The notes below the pieces were generated by a model. The model saw only the letters and a program-made list of their open reading frames with translations. It was not told where the DNA came from and searched no databases. A program made the position numbers and the translations under genes. From HGM04593 sp045630965 (GTDB lineage: Bacteria > Bacteroidota > Bacteroidia > Bacteroidales > Bacteroidaceae): a DNA stretch of 64,000 bases. The stretch spans positions 1-64,000 of the forward strand of contig JAZQTU010000005.1 of NCBI GenBank assembly GCA_045630965.1, in the 5' to 3' direction. This document shows positions 1-8,895 of this stretch, one piece after another; position 1 is the stretch's first letter, and each line of letters starts with the position of its first letter.

Positions 1-594
1 CAGCCATTGAACTATCCCAACATCGGTCCACGCGAAAGCTATCTTTTGCATCACGAGGAGATTGAAAGTCTTGTAATCAACTTCCCGACCATAAAGCGTG
101 CCCGTTTCTGGATGACCTTCGGCCAGCAGTATCTGACCTATCTGGATGTGATTCAGAATATAGGTATGAGCCGCATTGATGAGGTGGAGTACAAGGCACC
201 CAAGGCCGACGGTACCGGCGAAGAGGTTGTAAAGATTGTTCCTTTGCAGTTCCTTAAGGCTGTGCTTCCTAATCCACAGGATTTGGGCGAGAACTACGAG
301 GGCGAGACATCTATTGGCTGTCGCATCCGTGGTATCAAGGATGGCCAGGAGCACACATACTATGTCTACAACAACTGCAGCCACGAGGAAGCCTACAAGG
401 AGACCGGCATGCAGGGCGTAAGCTACACAACAGGTGTTCCTGCAATGATTGGTGCGATGATGTTCCTCAAGGGTATCTGGCGCAAACCGGGTGTTTGGAA
501 TGTCGAGCAGTTCGACCCGGATCCATTCATGGAGCAGCTCAACCAGAAGGGATTGCCTTGGCATGAGGAGTTTGACAAGGATTTGGAATTGTAA
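1..594 (+). CDS. Saccharopine dehydrogenase family protein, C-terminal part (carboxynorspermidine synthase-like)
   Basis: The reading frame is open from the first base of the window, so the gene starts upstream and only about 198 C-terminal residues are visible. The TTG at 7 is not a credible start. The segment matches, from memory, the C-terminal half of bacterial saccharopine-dehydrogenase-like enzymes of about 400 residues, with landmarks GPRESYLLHHEE near the beginning and SYTTGVPAMIGAMM near residue 145. In Bacteroidales this family is usually annotated as saccharopine dehydrogenase or carboxynorspermidine synthase, an NAD(P)H-dependent reductive step of norspermidine/spermidine synthesis; cytoplasmic. 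The NAD-binding N-terminus is not visible, so substrate cannot be judged. A 9-bp hairpin follows the stop, separating it from recA. Confidence 0.72.
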   Translation, partial: QPLNYPNIGPRESYLLHHEEIESLVINFPTIKRARFWMTFGQQYLTYLDVIQNIGMSRIDEVEYKAPKADGTGEEVVKIVPLQFLKAVLPNPQDLGENYEGETSIGCRIRGIKDGQEHTYYVYNNCSHEEAYKETGMQGVSYTTGVPAMIGAMMFLKGIWRKPGVWNVEQFDPDPFMEQLNQKGLPWHEEFDKDLEL

Positions 595-604
595 TATAAA
601 ATGT

Positions 605-627
605 AAGGGCGAGCCAACCTCGCCCTT
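605..627 (+). terminator. Hairpin between the dehydrogenase gene and recA
   Basis: A perfect 9-bp stem (605-613 with 619-627, arms AAGGGCGAG/CTCGCCCTT) with a 5-nt loop sits 11 bases after the upstream stop codon. There is no long T tract, so termination strength is uncertain. It ends only 15 bases before the preferred recA start, so it could also shape the recA leader if transcription reads through. Confidence 0.6.
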
Positions 628-642
628 CTAATGAAAACTAAA

Positions 643-1680
643 ATGGCAAAAAAAGAAGAATTGGAGAATATTGCAGGCAGTGAAAAGCTCCGTGCTTTGC
701 AGGCTGCAATGGACAAAATAGAAAAGAACTTCGGCAAGGGCTCTATTATGAAACTCGGAGATGATAATTTCGAGGATGTCGAGGTTATCCCTACCGGTTC
801 AGTAGGCCTCAATGCCGCATTGGGCGTCGGTGGTTATCCACGCGGTAGAATAATTGAAATTTACGGTCCGGAATCTTCCGGTAAGACTACATTGGCTATT
901 CATGCCATTGCTGAGGCTCAGAAAATGGGTGGTATAGCTGCTATAGTCGATGCAGAACATGCATTTGACCGCTTCTATGCCCAGAAACTTGGTGTAGACA
1001 TAGACAACCTTCTTATCTCTCAGCCCGACTGCGGTGAGCAGGCACTTGAGATTGCAGAGCAGCTTATCCGCTCATCGGCAATTGACATAATTGTCATAGA
1101 CTCCGTTGCAGCATTGACACCTAAGGCTGAAATTGAAGGAGAAATGGGTGACAACAAGGTTGGTCTTCAGGCCCGTCTTATGTCACAGGCATTGCGTAAG
1201 CTCACATCTGCTACCAGCAAGACAAAGACAACATGTATCTTTATCAACCAGTTGCGTGAGAAAATCGGTGTAATGTTCGGTAATCCCGAAACAACCACTG
1301 GTGGTAATGCACTCAAGTTCTACGCATCCGTACGTCTTGATATACGTCGTGTAAGCCAACTTAAGGACGGCGAGGATGCAATTGGTAATCAGGTGCGTGT
1401 AAAGGTTGTTAAGAATAAGGTAGCTCCTCCTTTCCGCAAGGCTGAATTTGATATCATGTTCGGTGAGGGTATTTCACGTATTGGTGAAATCGTAGACCTG
1501 GGTGTACAGTACGGTATAATAAAGAAGAGTGGCTCTTTCTTTAGCTACAATGATACAAAGTTGGCTCAGGGACGCGACCGTACAAAGGCGCTCATTGCAG
1601 ATAATCCAGAACTTGCAGAGGAATTGGAAGCAAAAATTTCAGATGCAATAAAGGGTAACGTCAGCGAGGTTACTGAATAA
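643..1680 (+). CDS. recA: Recombinase RecA
   Basis: RecA is the ATP-dependent strand-exchange protein of homologous recombination and the SOS co-protease, acting on single-stranded DNA in the cytoplasm. The 345-residue product has the normal family length. Visible landmarks are the N-terminal LRALQAAMDKIEKNFGKGSI segment, Walker A GPESSGKT at residues 75-82, the Walker B-like IIVIDSVAAL, the DNA-binding loop region with EGEMGD and the INQLREKIG/GGNALKFYAS block. I chose ATG 643 (MAKKEE) over in-frame ATG 631, because 631 lies only 3 nt from the upstream hairpin and family members usually begin with MA. No LexA-type operator was recognised. A C1 peptidase gene follows after 47 bases with no terminator, so partial co-transcription is possible. 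Confidence 0.97.
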   Translation: MAKKEELENIAGSEKLRALQAAMDKIEKNFGKGSIMKLGDDNFEDVEVIPTGSVGLNAALGVGGYPRGRIIEIYGPESSGKTTLAIHAIAEAQKMGGIAAIVDAEHAFDRFYAQKLGVDIDNLLISQPDCGEQALEIAEQLIRSSAIDIIVIDSVAALTPKAEIEGEMGDNKVGLQARLMSQALRKLTSATSKTKTTCIFINQLREKIGVMFGNPETTTGGNALKFYASVRLDIRRVSQLKDGEDAIGNQVRVKVVKNKVAPPFRKAEFDIMFGEGISRIGEIVDLGVQYGIIKKSGSFFSYNDTKLAQGRDRTKALIADNPELAEELEAKISDAIKGNVSEVTE

Positions 1681-1727
1681 TGAACAAATGAATAATTATA
1701 AAAACGAGAATAAAACCAATTAATACT

Positions 1728-2912
1728 ATGAAGAAAACCATTTTGTTTGCAGCTTTGGCTTTTGTGGGCCTTGGCGCATTTGCACAGGATGCTCCTCAAT
1801 TCACAGTGGTGAAGGAGAATCCTATCACAAGTATCAAGAATCAGAACCGTGCAGGTACATGCTGGTGCTATTCATCTTTGGCTTTTATCGAGTCAGAGTT
1901 GTTGCGTATGGGAAAGGGTGAGTACGATTTCTCTGAAATGTACATTGTTCACAATACATACCTTGACCGTGCCGACAAGGCAGTTCGCACTCATGGTGAT
2001 GCCTCTTTCTCACAGGGCGGTTCGTTCTACGATGTAATTTACGGTATGGATAAGTTTGGACTTGTTCCCGAAGAGGAGATGCGTCCAGGTGTAATGTACG
2101 GTGAGACTTTGAGTAACCACAATGAACTTTCTGCTGTCAGCGATGCTGTAGTTGCTGCCATAGCAAAGGGCAAGCACCGTAGCTTGCAGGTATCTCCCGA
2201 TGGTCAGATGCTGTGGAAGAAGGCTATCGAGGCTATCCATGACATATACCTTGGCGAGCGTCCCGAAGAATTTGAATATAAAGGTAAGAAATATACTCCG
2301 CAGTCATTCTATAAGTCACTTGGCTTGAATGCGGAAGATTATATCTCATTGACATCTTATACACACCATCCTTTCTACAGCAAGTTCGTTCTTGAAATTC
2401 AAGACAACTGGCGTTGGGCTGAGTCTTACAACCTTCCTATCGATGAGTTGATGGAGGTGTTTGAGAATGCTATCATGGAGGGTTATACCATTGCATGGGG
2501 TAGTGACGTAAGCGAGAATGGCTTTACACGTGATGGTACAGCTGTTATGCCTGCAGATGCAAGCAAGGGCGACCTTCAGGGTTCTGACATGGCTCGTTGG
2601 TTGAAGCTCAGTGAAGAGGAGAAAAAGGTTACTCCTAAGCCTTCAAACGAGAAGTGGTGTACACAGGAAGAGCGTCAGTTGGCGTATGACAACTGGGAAA
2701 CAACTGATGACCACGGTATGCAAATCTACGGTATTGCAAAGGACCAGAACGGAACAAAGTACTACATGGTAAAGAATTCTTGGGGTGAGAGTGGTAAATA
2801 CAAAGGTATTTGGTATGCATCAGAGGCATTCGCTCGTTACAAGACAATGAATATTGTTGTTCACAAGAATGCTATTCCTAAGGATATCCGCAAGAAACTC
2901 GGTATCAAGTAA
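1728..2912 (+). CDS. C1 family cysteine peptidase (bleomycin hydrolase / aminopeptidase C-like), exported
   Basis: This 394-residue protein has a signal peptide (MKKTILFAALAFVGLGAFAQ) followed directly by the papain-fold active site. Q39 and C45 lie in NQNRAGTCWCYSS, H329 in DDHGMQI and N350 in KNSWG, so the oxyanion Gln and the Cys-His-Asn triad are all present. The order and the long insertion between Cys and His fit the C1B branch (bleomycin hydrolase/PepC) rather than papain. These enzymes trim peptides from the N-terminus; the signal peptide implies a periplasmic or surface role in peptide use. The expression unit ends in a strong bidirectional hairpin. Peptide specificity cannot be read from the sequence. 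Confidence 0.9.
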   Translation: MKKTILFAALAFVGLGAFAQDAPQFTVVKENPITSIKNQNRAGTCWCYSSLAFIESELLRMGKGEYDFSEMYIVHNTYLDRADKAVRTHGDASFSQGGSFYDVIYGMDKFGLVPEEEMRPGVMYGETLSNHNELSAVSDAVVAAIAKGKHRSLQVSPDGQMLWKKAIEAIHDIYLGERPEEFEYKGKKYTPQSFYKSLGLNAEDYISLTSYTHHPFYSKFVLEIQDNWRWAESYNLPIDELMEVFENAIMEGYTIAWGSDVSENGFTRDGTAVMPADASKGDLQGSDMARWLKLSEEEKKVTPKPSNEKWCTQEERQLAYDNWETTDDHGMQIYGIAKDQNGTKYYMVKNSWGESGKYKGIWYASEAFARYKTMNIVVHKNAIPKDIRKKLGIK

Positions 2913-2924
2913 TTAAGTTGTAAA

Positions 2925-2969
2925 AAAAATCAGAGGTTGCAAAAATATTTTTTGCAACCTCTGATTTTT
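2925..2969. terminator. Bidirectional terminator between convergent genes
   Basis: A 21-bp perfect stem (2925-2945 with 2949-2969) with a 3-nt loop, flanked by A/T runs on both sides, serves the C1 peptidase gene (+) and the convergent lipoprotein gene (-). The last bases of the stem are part of the TAA stop of the minus-strand gene. Confidence 0.9.
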
Positions 2970-3525
2970 ACTTATCAGCAATTCTCTTCTTTGCAACATC
3001 AAGGCAATTTTCGGCAAGTTCCTTTGCTGCTTCATAGTCCTTGCGAATTTTCTCTGGTGGGTCGCAAGAACGTTGGTTTTTAACGAATGACAGTGCTGAA
3101 TATCTTTTGAGAATATCATTTATGGCATAAAGCTCTTCCATGCTGTTTGCTTTGCAGTATCTGTCAGCGGCTATTTTGTATAACATTGTGCGACGTTCTA
3201 CAAAATTGTATGCATATCCTTTGAAAAGTATATCTGCTTTTTTGTAGAATCTTTCTCGCGCTGTTTTTACGCTGTCACTCATAAGCTCGTACTCTTCGCC
3301 ATAATCCTCCTTTAACTCCTCTTGCTCCTTATCAGATGTATTTGAAATAATGCATGCAACCTCTATACCGGTATTCAAGATTTCGTCCATGAGTTCATTG
3401 AAATCATCTGCATCTTCCAAATCTTCAATGGCATCCTTGTATACATCCAATTGTTTTTCAAAAATATCGCTGCATCCGGTTGTAATCAATATTGCCGAAA
3501 ACAGCAGTGGCAGGCCTCTTTTCAT
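2968..3525 (-). CDS. Hypothetical lipoprotein
   Basis: The product has 185 residues with a lipoprotein signal: MKRGLPLLFSAILITTGCSD, lipobox TTGC with Cys 18 followed by S-D. The remainder is strongly acidic at first (many D/E between residues 20 and 80) and predicted mostly helical, ending in a basic KKRIADK tail. I recognise no family. The gene stands alone, between the terminator shared with the C1 peptidase and the terminator of the GH20-GH33 gene, so it is probably its own transcription unit. It may be an envelope-associated helical protein; no function should be assigned. Confidence 0.75.
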   Translation of the reverse strand: MKRGLPLLFSAILITTGCSDIFEKQLDVYKDAIEDLEDADDFNELMDEILNTGIEVACIISNTSDKEQEELKEDYGEEYELMSDSVKTARERFYKKADILFKGYAYNFVERRTMLYKIAADRYCKANSMEELYAINDILKRYSALSFVKNQRSCDPPEKIRKDYEAAKELAENCLDVAKKRIADK

Positions 3526-3570
3526 AATAAATATTTTTGACTAAGATAAGTCAATTTGAGAATATGACAA

Positions 3571-3612
3571 AAAAAGGAAGGAAGAACTTGTTATGACTCT
3601 TCCTTCCTTTTT
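3571..3612 (-). terminator. Terminator of the GH20-GH33 gene
   Basis: A 15-bp perfect stem (3571-3585 with 3598-3612), 12-nt loop, lying 14 bases after the stop of the minus-strand GH20-GH33 gene. On the minus strand the stem ends in a run of T, giving a canonical intrinsic terminator. Confidence 0.85.
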
Positions 3613-3625
3613 GTCTGTATTGTGA

Positions 3626-6600
3626 TTATCTGATAATAATCTTCTTGTTGTTTATGATATATATACCGGCCTTTGTGGCTTTGTCAAGCATGCGTCCCTG
3701 AAGGTCGTATATTATATTCTTCTCTTCTTCAACAACGTTCTCTATTGCGGTTTCGGCCTTAACCTCTTCAAGAGTCCATTTTGCTGCTAAACTATATGGT
3801 GCGTCACAGTATGGGTAATATGCCCCGGCTTCTCCGTCCACTTCGCCAACCTTGAAGTATTGAGCACCGTTTAACAAATAGAATTCAGCGTCGTTTATAT
3901 ATTCAATGCCAAGTACGGATTTTTCTCCAATGTTGCTCGCATCAACGTTCCATTGACGACAAACAATATAATATCCGTCTGCCGATACAAGGTAGAATTT
4001 TCCGTTGCCGATATCTTCAAATCTGAATATCTGACTGTTACTTTCTGTGTAATTGGCAATTCCGACGGTGCCTTTTGGACCGTTTGAGTTGGCATTATAT
4101 TCCTCTATGTTCAAATATTTATCTTGTGAAACAGCCTTTATCCTGTATAGTATTGTTCCGTCTGGTAACACGGGGATTTCTGGTTCAACAGGTTCGACGG
4201 TTTCGTATCCCGGCTCTATTCCTTTAAGAATTGTGTATTTGTCATTTGTGATTTGCTCAATACTGTATTTTTTGTATACAATAGTGTAATCGGCACCGTG
4301 TGTACTCTCTTCGTAAAGGAATGCTATTGTTGAATCCTGCTGATAGCACATGGTTGAGTATGCCGATCCTATTGAAGATGCTTGGTGGCGACCATCCCAG
4401 TCCTTTGCGAAATTTGCAGGTGTGTTGAAGTCGGCTTCTGTTGTCAGTTCCTTGTAATATATACCGACGTTGCTACGTCCGCTTCCAAAAGGCAAGGATT
4501 GCAATGCCAACCATGTCTTGAAATTGTCTTCTTTGCGGATGACAGGGACAATCATAATCTCTCCGTTGCAAGAGTTGTTCTGTGCTACAACGCCATTAAC
4601 ATTGCTGTTCGATGCCGCGTAGTTGCCCCATGAACCTTCAGCTTTTGTAGCATTTGTGAATGTATATATATTGTAGAACCTTCCACCATTTATGCGTGAA
4701 CTGATTATTACATTGCCGTTTGGCAACTCTTCAACCTTTGGCTCATCTCCACCACTTGGGATTGGCGCGTTCTCGACGCCACCAAGAACATTCCAGCTTC
4801 CACCGAAGTCATCGCTGTAGAGTACGAAATTTGTATATGTGCCGTATTTGTTCTTCAAAAGAACAGCGCAGTATAAGCGGTAATAGTTGCCAACCTTTAC
4901 ATAACGGCTCTGGTGAATCTTGCCGGAACCAACGAACATGGCCATGACCGGGCCATGTGAACTGTTATCCCACATTGCGTAAATATTGTCTGCTATGTCA
5001 ACTGGCTCGCTCCAGGTTTCACCATTGTTTTCGCTGTAGAATCGTGCGATGTTTTGGTGGTTGTTACGTGTACCATTCTGGAATGAAACGTTACCGGCGC
5101 AACTCAATACAAGTACGCGGTTGCTTTCACGGTCGGCAACGATAGCGGGGTCTCCGAATCCAACGTGCATGAAATCTGGAGAATTGGCGCCCTGTCCGTC
5201 AACTATGGAGAATTTTGTGCCCCATGTTTGTCCATTATCTTTGCTTATTCGTGCGTGCAGGTCAATACGGCCTTTGTTCACAACACCAATATCTGCACCA
5301 CTATGACGATAGTCTGCAACAGCTATAAGGTTTCCGTTCTTTGCCATTGCAATGGCTGGAATACGATAGGGAATACCTCCTTTGTTTGTAATGAAAATGT
5401 CTTGTGCAACTTCAGGGACTCTTGTATCCTTTTTCATGGTTACGACAAAGTCACTGAATGTAATACCTTTGTTGGCACCGGTCTGTGTGAATGTAAACTG
5501 GCGTTCAGGTGAGGATACAGTGATGTCTAAGTTCTGTTTTGTTGATGAACTCGTGTATGTGGTTCCGTTAATGGCAAGATTTAATGTGTGCGTGCCGGTG
5601 TCGGTGTTTATATAGCCGAAGCGTATGCTTTTGACCATATAGCCTTCGGGGGCGGTGATAGTGTATGTAGATGAATTAGACTGACCAGAATATCCGGCAA
5701 TATAGTCGTTTGAGGTTGTCATGTTATTGGCGCTTGTGGATAGTGAAAAGCCTTGTACTTCATTGCTTTCCCAACGTGCATGCCATGTATTGTTGCTGTT
5801 GCTGGCAGTGAATGTTCCTTTTGATGCAAGAATTTCAACATTAATTACATCTACTTTTGGTTTGTTGTCATCATTGTCATCGGGGAGTGTAGCATCAACC
5901 TCTTCGATGAGATATTGGCAACCGGTGTCTGTTGTGTTTGAGCCGTCGCCCCAGTTGTAAATTTTATAGCCGAGTCCGCTGTTTGTCTGGTTGAACTGTA
6001 CATTGTTGCTGACAATGATGAATAGCCCTTGTGTGGCTGCCTCTTTCAACTCCCAGCCGTTGTTAGGCTCATTGCTTTGTGTGCGTAGTGCAGTGTTGTT
6101 GCTGCTTGCCGGCGATATGTACGTGTTGTCGCTCTTGTTTACAATGTTGTACTTGCCGTCGTTACGCATAACGAATTTCCACTTTGCAGCCTTTGTCACG
6201 TTTGCGTTTCCTGTCATTTCGGCATTAGCACCGTTTGATGTCGCATAGCGGTTTTCGCGCTGTGGGGTACACAGGGTATAATAATAACTCGTTGCGTTGT
6301 CGCTGGTTTTTGGCTGGTTGACTTTTGCAGTTGCAAGCAGTGTTTTGAAAGTTTCAAATGCGCTGTTTAGCTGTGCTAACTGTTCGCGACGTTCTTCTTC
6401 GCTCATAGTTGTGTCGAGTGTAGCTTCAATGTCTGCAATTACTGCGTTCAGCTCACCGGCAAGTTCTGAACTGTATTGTCCCGGCTTATCGCCAGTACTG
6501 TTTGCTACCTCATTTCTTATTTCATTGATGCTTGATTCCAATTGTTCAGCTGCAACGTCCATTCTTTTGTTGGGTGAGTAAACCAGGCCGTCAACGGCAT

Positions 6601-8596
6601 TTTTGCCCTCGGTGTCGGTAAGCACGAATGTGAACATCCACTTGTTAAGACGTACACCGCTTGCGCCTACATAAGGTAGTTTTATGAATACCTTGTTCCA
6701 GCCTTTGTTTAGCGTAACCTGAACAGGCTTGCGTGCTGTGAAGTTCTCGTTTTTGAGGTCAACCTCGTTGTTTATGCCTACACCTGTGTTGTCCCAAGTA
6801 GGAGGCAGAATCTCTGTGTCGTTGAGCCATATTCTTGAACCTTTCCTGTCCCATTTGCCGGCATCTGGTGCTGTGTCCTTTTCGCTACGGCCATAGTTCT
6901 GGAATTCAATCTGTGCGCCAACGGCCTGTTTCTTGTCGCTATAAACGTATGTCCATGCGTAAGCGGTGCTGTTGCTGTAGTTTGTACTGCCGTAATATGT
7001 AGGTACGGTGTTGTTGCCCCATGTGTGGCGCAGGTAGATACCGGCACCTGTTGCAATACCTGTACCGTATGTTGTTCCATTAACTGTGTAGCTTTCTTTG
7101 AGCCCCTCTGTTTCGGGTGCAAATGTAGCATTCATGTCACCGCCATTGGGGAATGGGTCTGTTATTCTCCATCGTACATTTGTCTGCTTAACGTATGGGA
7201 TAGGCTCGTTTTTCAAAGAGTTTGCCTTGTGGAAAAGGAAACGGCGTTCCCAATCGGTGAATTCTTCATACTCGCTACCGCTGTTGGGTAGGGTAGTTCC
7301 GCCTTTTTCGATATATTGCTTGCCACCACCAATCCATGCGCGTTCGGCACTTGCAATGACGTTTGCGTAGAAGTTGTTCTGTGCAATGATATCCTCTTCT
7401 GTAGGAGTCTTGCGGTCGTTCCAAGGTGCTGAAATTGTTCCGGCTACGTTGGCGTTACCCTTCTGCTCGTAGTAGATGTTGCTTTTGTATATACCCACAA
7501 GGTCGGCAAACACGTCAAAGTGGTTGGTATAATTGTAGCGGCAATCAATGTTTGGCATGCCGTTTATAACCTTTCCGCTTGAACTCCACATCTGTGTCAT
7601 GTCTGCTCCGGTACTTGTACTGATGGTAACACCACGTATCGGGTTCCATACGACAACCTTCTTGCCCAAACTATGAACTTTGTCGGTCATAATCTTCAGG
7701 AAGTTGGGGTATTCGATTGTCTCCTCGTCGGCACCGATGTGAATGTATGGTGCATCGGGGAATACCGCAGCAACCTCCTCGAGAATATTCTGTAGCTCGG
7801 CAACTCCCTGCTCGGTCTGCATTGAGTGTCCCATTGCCTTCTTGAAAGCCTCGCTATGTCCCGGCATGTCAATTTCGGGAATGACAATTACGCCGCGTTC
7901 CTTTGCATAGTCCTGCAAATCCTTGCATTCTTCCTGGGTATAATACTTGCCCGCAAAACGTGTCATCGAAGCTTCACTTGTGAGTTGTGGATAGGCCTTT
8001 ACCTCAAAGCGCCATGCTTGGTTCTCGGTCATGTGCCAGTGGAAAGTGTTTATCTTGAAGCGTGACAACAGGTCGATGTGTTTTTTTAGTGTTTCTATTT
8101 TGATGAATGAACGGCCTACGTCGTGCATATAACCACGTAGCTTGAACGCTGGCCAGTCTGTTATTGACACAGCTTCCAGTGTGGCGTTGCCGTCATAACC
8201 CTCGGCGAGTTGTGCAAGTGTCTGCGCTGCACGAATAACGCCTGTGTTTGTGATTGCAGTGATGTTTATTGCATCGGCTGTAATGTCTAGAGTGTATGCC
8301 TCGTTTTCGTAGCCGGCAAGCTCATAGTCGTATGCATCAGGAATGCTCTGTACAATAGTTACTGTGACTTGAGCTCCGTTGTCGGCTATTGCACACCCGT
8401 TGTCGGTAAAGAATTTCTTGAGTAGCTTGCATTGTGTCGGGTCGGCAATTTTTACATTGCGGTTCAATGCAAATGCACTTCCGCTTTGAATTTCAATTTT
8501 TTGTGGTTTTGGCAGCAGATGTGTCACTTTTGCCTGCACTGTTTGTGCAAGACACAACACCAAAACAAACAATGGAATTAAAATTAGTTTTTTCAT
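3626..8596 (-). CDS. Beta-N-acetylhexosaminidase-sialidase fusion (GH20-GH33) with C-terminal sorting-like motif
   Basis: The 1656-residue secreted protein joins two glycosidases. The start at 8596 (MKKLILIPLFVLVLCLAQTVQA) was chosen because it gives a clean signal peptide; a longer in-frame extension to 8674 does not. A GH20 domain occupies roughly residues 25-480, with the helper/acid pair D290-E291 in HIGADEE and HWHMTENQAWR upstream. A helical linker and two beta-rich, probably carbohydrate-binding regions (one ricin-like) follow. The GH33 sialidase covers about 1065-1455, with YRIP Arg 1078 and Asp boxes at about 1118, 1188 and 1261 (SKDNGQTW, SENNGETW, SDDFGGSW). A further ricin-like segment precedes the final YDLQGR...NNKK motif. 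It should remove terminal sialic acid and beta-linked HexNAc from the same host glycans. It is a single-gene unit with its own terminator. Confidence 0.9.
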   Translation of the reverse strand: MKKLILIPLFVLVLCLAQTVQAKVTHLLPKPQKIEIQSGSAFALNRNVKIADPTQCKLLKKFFTDNGCAIADNGAQVTVTIVQSIPDAYDYELAGYENEAYTLDITADAINITAITNTGVIRAAQTLAQLAEGYDGNATLEAVSITDWPAFKLRGYMHDVGRSFIKIETLKKHIDLLSRFKINTFHWHMTENQAWRFEVKAYPQLTSEASMTRFAGKYYTQEECKDLQDYAKERGVIVIPEIDMPGHSEAFKKAMGHSMQTEQGVAELQNILEEVAAVFPDAPYIHIGADEETIEYPNFLKIMTDKVHSLGKKVVVWNPIRGVTISTSTGADMTQMWSSSGKVINGMPNIDCRYNYTNHFDVFADLVGIYKSNIYYEQKGNANVAGTISAPWNDRKTPTEEDIIAQNNFYANVIASAERAWIGGGKQYIEKGGTTLPNSGSEYEEFTDWERRFLFHKANSLKNEPIPYVKQTNVRWRITDPFPNGGDMNATFAPETEGLKESYTVNGTTYGTGIATGAGIYLRHTWGNNTVPTYYGSTNYSNSTAYAWTYVYSDKKQAVGAQIEFQNYGRSEKDTAPDAGKWDRKGSRIWLNDTEILPPTWDNTGVGINNEVDLKNENFTARKPVQVTLNKGWNKVFIKLPYVGASGVRLNKWMFTFVLTDTEGKNAVDGLVYSPNKRMDVAAEQLESSINEIRNEVANSTGDKPGQYSSELAGELNAVIADIEATLDTTMSEEERREQLAQLNSAFETFKTLLATAKVNQPKTSDNATSYYYTLCTPQRENRYATSNGANAEMTGNANVTKAAKWKFVMRNDGKYNIVNKSDNTYISPASSNNTALRTQSNEPNNGWELKEAATQGLFIIVSNNVQFNQTNSGLGYKIYNWGDGSNTTDTGCQYLIEEVDATLPDDNDDNKPKVDVINVEILASKGTFTASNSNNTWHARWESNEVQGFSLSTSANNMTTSNDYIAGYSGQSNSSTYTITAPEGYMVKSIRFGYINTDTGTHTLNLAINGTTYTSSSTKQNLDITVSSPERQFTFTQTGANKGITFSDFVVTMKKDTRVPEVAQDIFITNKGGIPYRIPAIAMAKNGNLIAVADYRHSGADIGVVNKGRIDLHARISKDNGQTWGTKFSIVDGQGANSPDFMHVGFGDPAIVADRESNRVLVLSCAGNVSFQNGTRNNHQNIARFYSENNGETWSEPVDIADNIYAMWDNSSHGPVMAMFVGSGKIHQSRYVKVGNYYRLYCAVLLKNKYGTYTNFVLYSDDFGGSWNVLGGVENAPIPSGGDEPKVEELPNGNVIISSRINGGRFYNIYTFTNATKAEGSWGNYAASNSNVNGVVAQNNSCNGEIMIVPVIRKEDNFKTWLALQSLPFGSGRSNVGIYYKELTTEADFNTPANFAKDWDGRHQASSIGSAYSTMCYQQDSTIAFLYEESTHGADYTIVYKKYSIEQITNDKYTILKGIEPGYETVEPVEPEIPVLPDGTILYRIKAVSQDKYLNIEEYNANSNGPKGTVGIANYTESNSQIFRFEDIGNGKFYLVSADGYYIVCRQWNVDASNIGEKSVLGIEYINDAEFYLLNGAQYFKVGEVDGEAGAYYPYCDAPYSLAAKWTLEEVKAETAIENVVEEEKNIIYDLQGRMLDKATKAGIYIINNKKIIIR

Positions 8597-8895
8597 TTTT
8601 TTATAAAACGTTATTTTAATGATTTGCTGTAAGTTGTAAATATGGAGCGGTTGGCTTTTGCCATAATACTCCATTTTATAAAATCTTTTGCAATAATATT
8701 AATAATTATTAATATTCGCAATAAATGGCACTTGATTTCTTTGAATGAAACCTGTTTCGTGAAATATTTTTTTGTCAAAAAGATGCTTGTTTCGCTCTTT
8801 TCTCTTATCTTTACAAATTGAATGGATTATCTTGAGGATAATAGGCTTATCTCACCGGGTGATTCTCTTTAATATCGGATAAAAAAATACTATAT
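8597..8895. other. Intergenic region between divergent GH20-GH33 and recJ
   Basis: About 300 bases, A/T-rich, must hold both promoters. On the plus strand TATCTTTA at 8806-8813 is a one-mismatch -7 element for recJ, but its TTG partner (8787-8789) is at 16 rather than 19-21 bp. On the minus strand only imperfect -7 matches are seen around 8690. No small gene or RNA was recognised. Confidence 0.4.

Noticed and set aside
7..594. Complete gene starting at TTG 7
   Set aside because: The frame is open to the window edge and the protein begins mid-domain, so it is a truncated view of a longer gene.
605..627. Riboswitch or attenuator controlling recA
   Set aside because: Only a simple 9-bp hairpin is present, with no aptamer-like structure or alternative pairing visible; treated as an upstream terminator.
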